Source: Collinsella sp. (lineage in GTDB: Bacteria > Actinomycetota > Coriobacteriia > Coriobacteriales > Coriobacteriaceae). Taken from it: a stretch of 28,037 nucleotides of DNA. The stretch lies in assembly GCA_019414515.1 (NCBI GenBank), contig DXLX01000002.1:1-28037 (forward strand), given 5' to 3'. The position numbers were made by a program, and so were the translations under genes. Shown one piece after another: positions 9,245 through 18,707 of the stretch (the stretch's first letter is position 1; every line of letters begins with the position of its first letter). The notes below the pieces were generated by a model. That model was not told the DNA's origin and did not search any database. It saw only the letters and a list, made by a program, of their open reading frames with translations.

Positions 9245-10465
9245 GTGGGTAACCACTTCCGTACCTCCGGTGCGGGCGATGATGCCCCCAAGACGCAGAC
9301 GGGCGTCCAGGGCAGTCGTTTCGCCACTCCGGATTCAGAGGGCCAGCCTGTTGCTCAGGCCCCCGCTCAGCCGGCAGATCAGGCACAGCCGGCATCCGAT
9401 CCCTTTGCCTACAATCCCACCAGCGATGTCGCGCTTTCCGGCACGGCGGGTTTTGAGCCCGTTCAGGCCGTGACCGCTCGCGTGGAGCAGCCTCAGGCTG
9501 GCGCCGCCACGCCGCAGCCTACCATGGCCGGCATTCCCGACCCCATGGCCCATGCGACGCCGGTTCCTCAGCCTGCGCAGTCCGGTCTCTTTGCCGCTAT
9601 TCCCGATCCCACGCAGCCTGCTGCCCCGGTGGTCGAGAGCGATCAGGCCGCCGAGGTCGCAAGCCTCGATAACGCGCTCAACAACCCCGATTTTACGTCG
9701 GTGTTTGCGCCCATCGATCCGCAAGCCAGCCGCAAGAAGATGGCCAAGCAGGCCGGTGTCGAGCCCGTCATCCTTATGGAGCATGTCACCAAGATCTATC
9801 CGGCACAGCCCAACAAGCCTGCACTCGACGACATCAACATCGAGATCTATCCGGGCGAGTTCGTCTTCCTGGTCGGTCATTCCGGCTCGGGTAAGACCAC
9901 GCTGCTGTCGACGCTCAACCGCGACGTCAAGCCGACGAGCGGCCGCATCTTGGTTGCCGGTCAGGACCTCATGAAGATCAAGAACCGCAAGGTTCCGTTC
10001 CTGCGCCGCCAGATTGGCGCCGTGTTCCAGGACTTTAAGCTTCTGCCGCAAAAGACCGCCTACGAAAACGTGGCGTTTGCCCTGCAGTGCATCGGCAAGC
10101 CCAAGGGCGTCATTCGCAGCCAGGTGCCGGAGGTGCTGCGTCTGGTCGGTCTGGCCGATCAGATGGACTCGCTGCCCGACCAGCTTTCCGGTGGCGAGCA
10201 GCAGCGCGTTGCCGTTGCCCGCGCCATGGTCAACCGCCCGCCGCTTTTGATCTGTGACGAGCCCACGGGCAACCTCGACCCGGCGATCTCGCTGGGCATC
10301 ATGAAGCTGCTCGAGCGTATTAACCGCACCGGCACCACCGTGATCGTCGCCACGCACGACCGCGAGATGGTCGATAGCATGCACCGTCGCGTGATCGCCC
10401 TCGAGGGCGGCCACGTTATCCGCGACCAGGAGAGGGGAGGTTACGGCAACTATGGCACCAACTAA
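9245..10465 (+). CDS. ftsE: Cell division ATP-binding protein FtsE with ~165-residue N-terminal extension
   Basis: FtsE is the ATPase of FtsEX, which activates peptidoglycan hydrolases at the division site from the cytoplasmic face. The ABC domain occupies about residues 175-400: Walker A GHSGSGKTT (about 210-218), Q-loop in GAVFQDFKLLPQKTAYENV, signature LSGGEQQRVAVARAM (about 315), Walker B LLICDEPTGNLDP and the switch histidine in VATHDREM. The protein has 406 residues, while FtsE is usually about 220-230. The extra N-terminus (about 1-165) is rich in Ala, Pro, Gln and Asp and looks disordered. GTG 9245 is preferred because AAGGAG (9234-9239) precedes it; an internal ATG at 9740 (MAKQAGVEPVILMEHVTKIYP) would give a normal-sized FtsE but has a poor SD. 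It overlaps ftsX by 14 bases. Confidence 0.93.
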   Translation: MGNHFRTSGAGDDAPKTQTGVQGSRFATPDSEGQPVAQAPAQPADQAQPASDPFAYNPTSDVALSGTAGFEPVQAVTARVEQPQAGAATPQPTMAGIPDPMAHATPVPQPAQSGLFAAIPDPTQPAAPVVESDQAAEVASLDNALNNPDFTSVFAPIDPQASRKKMAKQAGVEPVILMEHVTKIYPAQPNKPALDDINIEIYPGEFVFLVGHSGSGKTTLLSTLNRDVKPTSGRILVAGQDLMKIKNRKVPFLRRQIGAVFQDFKLLPQKTAYENVAFALQCIGKPKGVIRSQVPEVLRLVGLADQMDSLPDQLSGGEQQRVAVARAMVNRPPLLICDEPTGNLDPAISLGIMKLLERINRTGTTVIVATHDREMVDSMHRRVIALEGGHVIRDQERGGYGNYGTN

Positions 10466-11372
10466 CGTGGGCTACTCCTTCAAAGAGGCAATCAGTCACT
10501 TCTTCCGTAACTGGACTACCTCGCTCGGCGCCGTCATCACGATCTTCCTTTCGCTGTTTATCATCGGCCTGTTCATCATGGGCTCCGCGATGCTGAACTC
10601 CGTGATCGGCACCGTCGAGAATCAGGTTGTCATCAACGCGTTCATTAGCGATGACGCCGATCAGGCCGATGTTCAGGCTTTTGAGGCCGAGCTTAAGACG
10701 TGGAATAACGTCAAGTCCGTGACCTATAAGGACAAGGACGACGCGCTGGCCGAGTATACGAGCAAGATGTCGGGCAACGCCGACGCCACCATGAGCGCGC
10801 TCGATGGCCAGAACCCGCTGCCGGCTTCGTTTGCAATTGAGATGGACGATCCGTCCAAGGTCGAGAGCACGGCCCAGAAGCTCAAGAAGAACGCCGACTT
10901 CCAGAAGATCGCGGATGACGGCGACGTCAACGCGAGCGTGCTGTACGGCCAAGAGGAAGTGAGCCGCCTGTTCCAGGTGACCAACTACATCCGCATCGCC
11001 GCCGTGGTGCTCGTTGGCCTTTTGACCTTTATCGCATTCATCTTCATCAACAACACGATTCGCCTGTCCATCACGGCGCGTCGTCGTGAGATTGCGATTA
11101 TGCGTCTGGTCGGCGCCAGCAACGGCTTCATTCGCGGCCCGTTTATCACCGAGGGCGTACTGCAGGCCATTTTGGGCTCGCTGCTTTCCATCGGCGTTCT
11201 GGAGCTGCTGCGCAATCTGATGATTCCGCGTTTGCAGGAGAGCATCGGCTGGATGTCGTTTGCCCTGCCGATGCAGTACTACCTGGTGACCTATGCTGCG
11301 CTGATTCTGGTCGGTGTGATTATCGGTCTCTTTGGTTCTGCCATAGCCATGCGCCGCTACCTGCGCGTGTAG
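10452..11372 (+). CDS. ftsX: Cell division membrane protein FtsX
   Basis: FtsX is the membrane partner of FtsE; its outer loop binds and switches on cell-wall hydrolases. The 306-residue protein has one membrane segment near residues 25-47 (GAVITIFLSLFIIGLFIMG), a large extracellular domain of about 125 residues with several coiled stretches, and then three membrane segments in the last 130 residues. These contain FIFINNTIRLSITARRREIA and IMRLVGASNGFIRGPF, the family's hallmark region. SD GGGGAGG lies about 10 bases before ATG 10452, inside the end of ftsE, so the pair is coupled. Length is normal. Confidence 0.95.
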   Translation: MAPTNVGYSFKEAISHFFRNWTTSLGAVITIFLSLFIIGLFIMGSAMLNSVIGTVENQVVINAFISDDADQADVQAFEAELKTWNNVKSVTYKDKDDALAEYTSKMSGNADATMSALDGQNPLPASFAIEMDDPSKVESTAQKLKKNADFQKIADDGDVNASVLYGQEEVSRLFQVTNYIRIAAVVLVGLLTFIAFIFINNTIRLSITARRREIAIMRLVGASNGFIRGPFITEGVLQAILGSLLSIGVLELLRNLMIPRLQESIGWMSFALPMQYYLVTYAALILVGVIIGLFGSAIAMRRYLRV

Positions 11373-11397
11373 GCATGCCTGGAATTCATCCCTTCCA

Positions 11398-11430
11398 ACG
11401 GGTCGTCTCTTATGGGGCGGCCCGTTTTTT
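11398..11430 (+). terminator. Terminator of ftsEX
   Basis: ACGGGTCG (11398-11405) pairs with CGGCCCGT (11418-11425, one G-U pair), followed by six T. It closes the ftsE-ftsX transcript. Confidence 0.85.
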
Positions 11431-11507
11431 GATCTCTAGGGGACGGCAGGAAAGCGAATCATTTGGGTAGACTCTTTGGAGTTCGTCATCGATAGCAAGG
11501 AGGCGCC

Positions 11508-13643
11508 ATGGGGCGCAATAACAAGCATAAGCGCGGTGCTCGCAATAAGCGTGGGCCGGTGCGCAGCGAACGCCGTCCGAGCCTGACCGGGCGCGTGCAG
11601 CTCCATGAGCATGGCGCCTATGTCATAACCGAGAGCGGCGACTACAAGGTTATGGGCCGCGGTAAGCGCGAGATCATGGATGGCGATACCGTTGCCGTGA
11701 GCATTAAGAACAGCCCGCACGGTGAGCGGCGCGCCGTGATCGAAGGCGTGGTTGAGCGCGCAGCCATAAGCGTGGTGGGTACGTACCAGACCGCTGGTCC
11801 GCTCGGTGTGATCGAGCCGCTCGATTCGCGCCTGAAGGCCGACTTCTTCATTCTGCCCGAGGATACCTCGGCGGATCGTCTGGGCGTCCACCCGGGTGAT
11901 GCCGTTGTCGCGCGCATTTTGACCTACCCGACGCGCCTGAAATCGGGCACCGTGACGATCGAACGCCGCATTGGCGGAGATGACGCGCCCGATTTGGGCG
12001 TTCAATACGTGATGGCGCGTTACGGCTATACCGATAGCTATCCCGAGGCCGCGCTGGACGAGGCCGAGGGACTTTCGCTCGATGTGTCCGCGGCGCTTAA
12101 GGACCCGCTCCGCCGCGATCTGCGCGACCGCTTTGTCATCACGATCGACCCGGTCGACGCGCGCGACTTTGACGATGCCATTTCGCTTGAGCGCACGCCC
12201 GAGGGTGGCTACAAGCTGGGTGTGCATATCGCTGACGTTTCTCACTATGTGGCTTGGGACGGGCATATCGATCTTGAGGCTCGCCATCGTACGACATCGG
12301 TGTATCTGGCCGATCGCGTGCTTCCCATGCTGCCCGAACGCCTGTCCTGTGACCTGTGTTCGCTTCGCCCTGACGAGGACCGTCTTGCGTTTACCGTTGA
12401 CATTGAACTCGATGCGCAGGGTCGCGTGCGGCATTACGATCCGTACCCCAGCGTGATTCGCTCGCGTGTGCGTATGGACTATGACGGTGCCGAGGCGCTG
12501 CTGGTGCGTGCCGGCGCGGTGGAGTATGGGGTGCTGGAAGGCGCCGCTGAGGATGTTGCGGCTGCTGAGGCCTCGCGCGAGGAGGCGCTTGAGCGCGGTC
12601 TTGCGTGCGAGGAAACTGCTCGCGGCTATAACGTCGACCTCGGCGATTTCCTTGTCGCCGCCAACGAACTCGCCGAACTTCGCCGTCGTATTCGTCGTGC
12701 CCGCGGCTCAGTCGATTTTGACACGGCCGAGATTCGCGCTCTATTGGATGAGGACGGAGTACCCGTGCAGATTGTGGCGCGCGAGCGTTCGTGTGCCACG
12801 TCGCTTATCGAGGAAGCCATGCTACTCGCCAACGAGTGCGTTGCAGAGTGGCTGGCAGACCGTGATATCGAGGCCTGCTATCGCGTGCATGAGGATCCGA
12901 GCCCCGATAGCCTGCACGGTGCCGCCGTTGCGCTGGCGCAGCTGGGCATCATCGACGATCGCCGTGCTGCCGGTATCGCCCTGGGGAGTCCCGATGAGCT
13001 ACAGGCTGCAGTTGATGCTGCCGCCGGTACGGCCAACGCACCGCTCGTCAACACGCTGCTTCTGCGCAGCATGCAGCGCGCACTGTACAAGCCGCGCAAC
13101 GAGGGCCACTTTGCGCTCGCCGCGCCGTGCTACTGTCACTTTACGAGTCCCATCCGTCGCTACCCCGATCTGGTGGTGCACCGCGTGCTCAAACTGCAGT
13201 TGGCCTATGAGCAGCTCGGCGGCAAGGACGCCCTGGTCCGTACGCCGCGGCTGATCGGCAAGGGGCGCGAGTCGCTGCCGCGCATTCTGCCGCAGATCTG
13301 CCGCGCATGCAGCGATGCCGAGCGCGCGGCAGATGCCGCTAGCCATGCGACGCAAAAGATCAAGATTGCCCAGTACTATGAGGACCGTCTGGGCGAGCGC
13401 TATGCCGGAACCGTCTCGTGGGTTAGCAGCATGGGCCTCTTTGTGCGCTTGGACCTGACGCAGGTCGAAGGCTTGGTTTCGATCAAGAGCCTGGGCAACG
13501 AGTGGTTCGAGTTCGACGAGGATGCGCTTACGCTGACGGGCGCCGACACGGGGACTCGCTATGAACTGGGCCAGCGCGTGATTATCGAGGTCTCGCGCGT
13601 CAATACCACGCGTGGGCACTTGGACTTTAAGCTTATCCATTAG
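11508..13643 (+). CDS. rnr: Ribonuclease R (RNase II/R family 3'-5' exoribonuclease)
   Basis: RNase R degrades structured RNA from the 3' end and in many bacteria works with tmRNA-SmpB to clear faulty mRNA. The 711-residue protein shows a basic N-terminus (KHKRGARNKRGPVRSERR), cold-shock/OB domains (about 25-180), the RNB catalytic domain with the acidic cluster IDPVDARDFDDAISLE (about residue 212 on), LPERLSCDLCSLRPDEDRLAF and FTSPIRRYPDLVVHRVLK, and a C-terminal S1 domain (GTVSWVSSMGLFVRLDL, about 625 on). It is shorter than E. coli RNase R (about 813) but normal for Gram-positive relatives. AAGGAGG ends 4 bases before ATG 11508. A TAGACT hexamer about 40 bases upstream may be its -10. The smpB gene is in the same window, 8.5 kb away. 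Confidence 0.95.
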   Translation: MGRNNKHKRGARNKRGPVRSERRPSLTGRVQLHEHGAYVITESGDYKVMGRGKREIMDGDTVAVSIKNSPHGERRAVIEGVVERAAISVVGTYQTAGPLGVIEPLDSRLKADFFILPEDTSADRLGVHPGDAVVARILTYPTRLKSGTVTIERRIGGDDAPDLGVQYVMARYGYTDSYPEAALDEAEGLSLDVSAALKDPLRRDLRDRFVITIDPVDARDFDDAISLERTPEGGYKLGVHIADVSHYVAWDGHIDLEARHRTTSVYLADRVLPMLPERLSCDLCSLRPDEDRLAFTVDIELDAQGRVRHYDPYPSVIRSRVRMDYDGAEALLVRAGAVEYGVLEGAAEDVAAAEASREEALERGLACEETARGYNVDLGDFLVAANELAELRRRIRRARGSVDFDTAEIRALLDEDGVPVQIVARERSCATSLIEEAMLLANECVAEWLADRDIEACYRVHEDPSPDSLHGAAVALAQLGIIDDRRAAGIALGSPDELQAAVDAAAGTANAPLVNTLLLRSMQRALYKPRNEGHFALAAPCYCHFTSPIRRYPDLVVHRVLKLQLAYEQLGGKDALVRTPRLIGKGRESLPRILPQICRACSDAERAADAASHATQKIKIAQYYEDRLGERYAGTVSWVSSMGLFVRLDLTQVEGLVSIKSLGNEWFEFDEDALTLTGADTGTRYELGQRVIIEVSRVNTTRGHLDFKLIH

Positions 13644-13668
13644 CCAAATCTCGACTCATGGCGGGAGA

Positions 13669-13706
13669 GCGGAGGGCGGTCTTTCGGGGCCGCCCTCCGC
13701 ATTTGG
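13669..13706 (+). terminator. Terminator of rnr
   Basis: GCGGAGGGCGG (13669-13679) pairs perfectly with CCGCCCTCCGC (13690-13700). Only ATTTGG follows, so the T run is weak, but the stem is strong and the place is right. Confidence 0.65.
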
Positions 13707-13760
13707 ATCATGGCTACCTTGCCGTCTGCTCGGCCGCCCGCTTACCTGCTATTCGAGAGG

Positions 13761-13800
13761 TAAAACCTACCAAAATAAACCTGTCCCTTTTTGGCAGGTT
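13761..13800. repeat. 40-bp hairpin repeat, copy B (upstream of the recombinase gene)
   Basis: This is the second copy of the repeat at 1635-1674, same orientation. The arms AAACCTACCAAAA and TTTTGGCAGGTTT form a 13-bp stem with one A-C mismatch around a 13-base loop (TAAACCTGTCCCT). It ends 20 bases before the recombinase start, so the hairpin would lie in that mRNA's leader. A short inverted repeat TTACCT/AGGTAA (13742-13763) adjoins it. Confidence 0.65.
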
Positions 13801-13820
13801 TACAAGAAAGCGGGGATGAG

Positions 13821-14426
13821 ATGGCGACGGTGTATGGTTATGCGCGGGTGAGTTCGCGCGATCAGAATCTTAATCGGCAGCTGGATGCGCTGGGCGCCTA
13901 TGGCGTGGGCTCGGCGAATATTTATGCCGACCATGCGAGCGGCAAGGACTTCGATCGACCGCGCTATCGCGAGCTGCTGCACGTCCTGGGAGACGGGGAC
14001 GTGCTGGTGGTGCTTTCTATCGACCGACTTGGTCGTAATTACTCCGAGATTCTTGAGGAATGGCGTCGCATTACCAAGGAGCTCGGGGTTGCCATTGTGG
14101 TGTTGGACATGCCATTGCTTGACACGCGCGCCAGGGCAAGCGGCACGCCGGATGTGACTAATACCCTGATTGCCGATATTGTGCTGCAACTGCTGAGCTA
14201 CGTGGCGCAGGTGGAGCGCGAGAATATCCATCGGCGCCAAGCGGAGGGAATTGCAGCGGCGCGGGCGCGAGGGGTCCGTTTCGGTCGACCTCGCAAGCCG
14301 TGCCCTCCTCAGTTTGAGCTGGTGCGCGATAGCTATGAGGCGGGCGATATTACCCGCAGCCAGGCAGCAAAGTGCCTGGGCGTGTGCGTGGGGACGTTCG
14401 ATCGCTGGATGCGCGAGGCGGGGTAG
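13821..14426 (+). CDS. Serine recombinase (resolvase/invertase family)
   Basis: The protein has 201 residues, the normal size for small serine recombinases such as Hin, Gin or Tn3 resolvase. The N-terminal catalytic domain begins YGYARVSSRDQNLNRQLDAL, where the serine of RVS makes the covalent link to DNA. The SIDRLGRNYSEILEEW and ERENIHRRQAEGIAAARARG segments are typical of the family. The last 45 residues form a helix-turn-helix (ITRSQAAKCLGVCVGTFDRWM) that reads the target site. ATG 13821 follows GGGGA. It stands alone: no transposase, no obvious crossover sites and no invertible segment with clear ends. It may be a relic of a mobile element or act on a distant site. A DNA-binding HTH and intact catalytic motifs suggest a working protein. 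Confidence 0.88.
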   Translation: MATVYGYARVSSRDQNLNRQLDALGAYGVGSANIYADHASGKDFDRPRYRELLHVLGDGDVLVVLSIDRLGRNYSEILEEWRRITKELGVAIVVLDMPLLDTRARASGTPDVTNTLIADIVLQLLSYVAQVERENIHRRQAEGIAAARARGVRFGRPRKPCPPQFELVRDSYEAGDITRSQAAKCLGVCVGTFDRWMREAG

Positions 14427-14530
14427 GGGTTTGCGTCGCTTTGTCGCTTCCTGTTGCGATTCAAATTTTGATACGGTGACGATGTCATTTGGGGCTACAC
14501 TCGCTGATATTCAAAAAAGGAGGTAGGCCC

Positions 14531-15112
14531 TTGGCGCGCGTAAAACAAATAATCGGATGGACCGCGATCATTCTGTTCGCTGCAACGCTGGCGGGCATCT
14601 GGGTGCTGACGGAGCAAAATGCGGTGGAGACGTCGTTGCTGAGCGAGTCCACCGCGCGCGTGGTGGAGGGTCAGGCTACGGGCGTTCAGGCTGCCGATGC
14701 CACGGGTGAAGCTCAGACCGAGAACGGGATGACCGGGGGCATCGATTCGGCTGCCTCGAATGTCCGGTCTGGCCGACTTGCTTCCATTCGCATGTGGGTG
14801 GGCACGAACGTCCGTCGCGTTGCCCATACCGTAGAGTTTTTCTTCGTCGGATTGTTCGCCTCGGTGGCCGTGGTTTGCTTTTCCAGGCGTCCGTGGAGCG
14901 TTTGCTCCCGTTGCGTGCCCGTGTTGCTCTTTTGCGCCGTCTGCTCCGTTGGCGATCAGGTACATAAGATCTTTGTTCCCGGCAGGCATTTCGACGTTAT
15001 CGATTTAGGATTCGATGCTGCGGGCTATGTCACCGCGATGCTGTTGGTATTGCTGGCAGCGGTGTTGGTGCGCCATGCGACTCGGCCGATCGGCGCCCAT
15101 GCGAGGCGCTAG
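14531..15112 (+). CDS. VanZ family membrane protein
   Basis: VanZ-family proteins are small membrane proteins; the founding member gives low-level teicoplanin resistance, but most have no known role. A TTG at 14531 is the likely start because AAGGAGG (14517-14523) lies 7 bases upstream, giving 193 residues. There is a membrane segment near residues 7-25, a polar loop of about 65 residues rich in Ala, Glu, Thr and Gly, then the VanZ region: RRVAHTVEFFFVGLFASVAV, two further membrane segments, and the signature DQVHKIFVPGRHFDVIDLGF, ending in a last membrane segment and a basic tail. The long outer loop after the first segment is a little unusual. It lies just upstream of the MurNAc cluster but is separated from it by a terminator. 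Confidence 0.8.
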   Translation: MARVKQIIGWTAIILFAATLAGIWVLTEQNAVETSLLSESTARVVEGQATGVQAADATGEAQTENGMTGGIDSAASNVRSGRLASIRMWVGTNVRRVAHTVEFFFVGLFASVAVVCFSRRPWSVCSRCVPVLLFCAVCSVGDQVHKIFVPGRHFDVIDLGFDAAGYVTAMLLVLLAAVLVRHATRPIGAHARR

Positions 15113-15193
15113 CCGGTAACAAGCCCGTTTTTGATAATGCGACCTTGTTGAATTATTTTGTGTCGCGCGTATTTCCGAGCGGTCGGATTTGAG

Positions 15194-15221
15194 GGGCGAG
15201 CGGTAGAACGCTCGCCCTTTG
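15194..15221 (+). terminator. Terminator of the vanZ-family gene
   Basis: GGGCGAGCG (15194-15202) pairs perfectly with CGCTCGCCC (15209-15217) around a 6-base loop, followed by TTTG. The T run is short. Confidence 0.7.
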
Positions 15222-15242
15222 TGCGTCACGATGCGGCACAAT

Positions 15243-15271
15243 GTACCGTAAAAGCTGTTTATATCCGGTAC
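15243..15271 (+). promoter_or_regulatory. Inverted repeat, candidate MurR operator
   Basis: GTACCG (15243-15248) and CGGTAC (15266-15271) form a perfect inverted repeat 17 bases apart, with an AT-rich stretch (TTTATATC) that may hold the -10 between them. It lies 45 bases before the regulator start. Autoregulation by an RpiR-type dimer bound here is an inference from position. A second short inverted repeat TTGTGC/GCACAA lies at 15220-15242. Confidence 0.4.
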
Positions 15272-15316
15272 GAATCGTTCGTTGGTCTTTAATTCTTCTC
15301 AACGGAGGTGTTTGAG

Positions 15317-16168
15317 ATGGCAAACGGATTGCTTTTGCGGCTTCGCGAGCGTGAGCTCAGCGCGAGCCCGGCGGAACGCAATGTCATCGCATATGTAAGC
15401 GCTCATCCGCACGAGGTGGTCGGGCTGTCCGTCCGCGGTCTTGCCGATGCCACGTTCTCCTCGCCTTCGAGCATTTTGCGCTTTTGCAAGCGTTTTGGTT
15501 TTGCGGGCTACAAGGAGTTCCAGCGCGAACTGATTGCCGAGCTGGCGCTCTTAGGTGACAAGAAAGACGTAGCCCTCGAGGACATCTCCATGGATGACAG
15601 CGTCGAACGTATCGTGGGGAAGGTGATGAAAAGCAACGTGCGCACGATCGAAGCGACGGCGCGAACGCTCGATTACACCGTCTTGGAGCGATGTGCGGCC
15701 TATCTTAAGCGGGCACGCGCGGTCAATCTGTTCGGTATCGGTGCCTCTCGTTTGGTCGCGCACGATCTGGCGCAAAAGCTCATGCGTGTCGACAAGGAGT
15801 GCCATCTGTACGACGACTGGCATGATCAGCTCTTGTGTGCCAAGAACATGCATGAGGGCGATATGGCAATCGCCTTTAGCTACTCGGGCTTGACGCAAGA
15901 GGTGCTGGACTGCACCGCCGAGGCTCAACGTCACAACTGTCCCGTTGTGGCCGTTACCAAAGTAGATGGATCATCCAAGCTTGCCACCGTGGCCGATGCC
16001 GTGCTCGGCGTCGCTGCGAGTGAACCCTTGGTCCGCAGCGGTGCCATGGCTTCGCGTATGGCCCAGCTTATGGTTGTCGATGCCCTGTACGCTGCTTACG
16101 TTGCCAGCGACTACGAACGGGCGACGCATGTCATTAAGCAAAACTACATCGAGAAACAGGAAAGATGA
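15317..16168 (+). CDS. murR: RpiR/MurR-family transcriptional regulator with SIS domain
   Basis: RpiR-type regulators bind DNA through an N-terminal helix-turn-helix and sense a phosphosugar through a C-terminal SIS domain; MurR represses MurNAc genes and responds to MurNAc-6-phosphate. This protein of 283 residues has the HTH_6 domain at about 15-75 (SPAERNVIAYVSAHP, then SVRGLADATFSSPSSILRFC) and a SIS domain at about 120-250 (VNLFGIGASRLVAHDLAQKL, IAFSYSGLTQEVLDC). ATG 15317 is favoured by GGAGG 8 bases upstream; a GTG at 15308 overlaps that SD. The murQ gene starts 10 bases after its TGA stop, so both lie in one operon. The symbol rests on context, not on sequence details that separate MurR from other RpiR proteins. 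Confidence 0.85.
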   Translation: MANGLLLRLRERELSASPAERNVIAYVSAHPHEVVGLSVRGLADATFSSPSSILRFCKRFGFAGYKEFQRELIAELALLGDKKDVALEDISMDDSVERIVGKVMKSNVRTIEATARTLDYTVLERCAAYLKRARAVNLFGIGASRLVAHDLAQKLMRVDKECHLYDDWHDQLLCAKNMHEGDMAIAFSYSGLTQEVLDCTAEAQRHNCPVVAVTKVDGSSKLATVADAVLGVAASEPLVRSGAMASRMAQLMVVDALYAAYVASDYERATHVIKQNYIEKQER

Positions 16169-16178
16169 GGTGAATGAA

Positions 16179-17102
<924 letters not shown>

Positions 17103-17159
17103 GTGCGCGGCGTGAGCTGATATGACATCCAGACGAGATACCCAATACAAGGAGGAGTT

Positions 17160-18590
17160 ATGACGAACAAAGAGCTGGCTCAAAAGCTGCTGGACCTTTT
17201 GGGCGGTAAAGACAACGTGCTGGCAAACGCGGCGTGCATGACGCGCCTGCGCGTGACCGTCAAAGACACGGGCAGCGTCGACGCGGAGGGCATTAAGGCA
17301 CTCGACGGCGTGATGGGCCTGGTCGAGGACGACACGATGCAGATCGTGCTGGGTCCGGGCAAGGTGAATAAGGTGCTCGAGGAGTTCTCCAAGCTCACCG
17401 GCCTTGCGAAAGGCGTTGCCGACGAGAGCGTGGTTGACGCTGCGGCCACAAACAAGGCCGCGCAGAAGGCAAAGTACGAGTCCAAGCCGGTTCAGGCCTT
17501 CCTCAAGAAGATTTCCAATGTCTTCGTTGCCCTGCTTCCCGGCATCATTGCGGCTGGCCTCATCAACGGTATCTGCAACGTCATTAACGTCTCGACGGCA
17601 GGCGCGCTTGCAGGCGAGTGGTGGTACCAGGGCATTCGTTCCATGGGCTGGGCCCTGTTTGCCTATCTGCCCATCTTGGTGGGCTATAACGCGGCACGTG
17701 AGTTTGGCGGCTCCGCTGCGCTGGGCGGCATCGCCGGCATGATGTGTATCGCTAACAGTGCCATGCCCCTGCTTGCGCCTGGCGCGGCCGATCCTGCCAC
17801 TGCCATTCTGCTGCCGCTCACCAATGCGCAGTACAACCCCGCAGCGGGCGGCATGATCGCGGCTCTTATCGCTGGCGCATTTTTTGCCTGGATGGAGCGT
17901 CAGATTCGCAAGGTTATGCCCAACGCACTCGATACATTCTTGTCCCCGCTGCTGGTGCTCATCATCGGCGCCTTTGCTCTGATGCTCGTCATCCAGCCGG
18001 TTGGCGCATGGCTGACGACTGCCATCTTTAGCGTTTTGACCTTTATCTTCGAGAAGCTGGGCGTCCTGGGCGGCTATATCCTGTCGGCAGGCTTCTTGCC
18101 GCTGGTTTCCGTCGGCCTGCATCAGGCGCTCACGCCGATCCACGCTATGCTCAACGATCCCGACGGCGCTACCAAGGGCATCAATTACCTGCTCCCCATC
18201 CTTATGATGGCTGGCGGCGGCCAGGTCGGTGCCGGTTTGGCGCTGTACTTTAAGACCAAGAACGCCAAGCTCAAGAAGTACGTCGCAGAGTCCATTCCCG
18301 TTGGAATCCTCGGTGTGGGCGAGCCTCTGATGTATGCTGTTACGCTGCCGCTCGTTCGTCCGTTTGTAACGGCCTGCCTGGGTGCCGGATTTGGCGGCGC
18401 GCTCGCGGCGCTGCTTCACATCGGCACGGTTTCTCAGGGCGTTTCCGGTCTGTTTGGCCTGCTGATCGTCGTTCCTGGTCAGCAGCTCGGCTACGTTGCC
18501 GCTATGCTGCTTGCCTATGCCGCCGGCTTTGTCCTGACGTGGTTCTTTGGCGTCGACGAGCAGAAGATCAACGAGTTCTTTGGCGAGTAG
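17160..18590 (+). CDS. murP: PTS transporter subunit EIIBC, MurNAc (MurP) type
   Basis: This membrane protein would import MurNAc (or MurNAc-containing sugar) and phosphorylate it on entry. Residues 1-85 are an EIIB domain with the phosphorylated cysteine C26 in NAACMTRLRVTV. From about 105 on lies an EIIC domain with about ten membrane segments (NVFVALLPGIIAAGLINGIC, GVGEPLMYAVTLPLVRPFV). There is no EIIA domain, so it depends on an EIIA made elsewhere, as E. coli MurP depends on Crr. The length of 476 residues equals MurP (474). The glucose/sucrose/trehalose/GlcNAc EIIBC families look alike; the MurNAc assignment comes from lying between murQ and mupG. SD GGAGGAG precedes ATG 17160. Confidence 0.88.
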   Translation: MTNKELAQKLLDLLGGKDNVLANAACMTRLRVTVKDTGSVDAEGIKALDGVMGLVEDDTMQIVLGPGKVNKVLEEFSKLTGLAKGVADESVVDAAATNKAAQKAKYESKPVQAFLKKISNVFVALLPGIIAAGLINGICNVINVSTAGALAGEWWYQGIRSMGWALFAYLPILVGYNAAREFGGSAALGGIAGMMCIANSAMPLLAPGAADPATAILLPLTNAQYNPAAGGMIAALIAGAFFAWMERQIRKVMPNALDTFLSPLLVLIIGAFALMLVIQPVGAWLTTAIFSVLTFIFEKLGVLGGYILSAGFLPLVSVGLHQALTPIHAMLNDPDGATKGINYLLPILMMAGGGQVGAGLALYFKTKNAKLKKYVAESIPVGILGVGEPLMYAVTLPLVRPFVTACLGAGFGGALAALLHIGTVSQGVSGLFGLLIVVPGQQLGYVAAMLLAYAAGFVLTWFFGVDEQKINEFFGE

Positions 18591-18657
18591 TTTGATATCG
18601 CGAGCCGTGTTGCTCAGGGCTCGCGGCGCGCGGCAGATTTCTTGATGCTATGGTTGT

Positions 18658-18691
18658 GCCGGCGGGGCTAACTGCTCCGCCGGCCTTTTTT
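18658..18691 (+). terminator. Terminator between murP and mupG, abutting the mupG SD
   Basis: GCCGGCGGGG (18658-18667) pairs with CTCCGCCGGC (18675-18684) with one G-U pair, then a T run to 18691. The SD AAAGGAG of mupG starts at the very next base. A second perfect 8-bp hairpin (CGCGAGCC 18599-18606 with 18618-18625) lies upstream. Either mupG relies on read-through or it has a promoter inside this 117-base gap that I cannot see. Confidence 0.85.
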
Positions 18692-18707
18692 AAAGGAGTG
18701 TTGAAGC

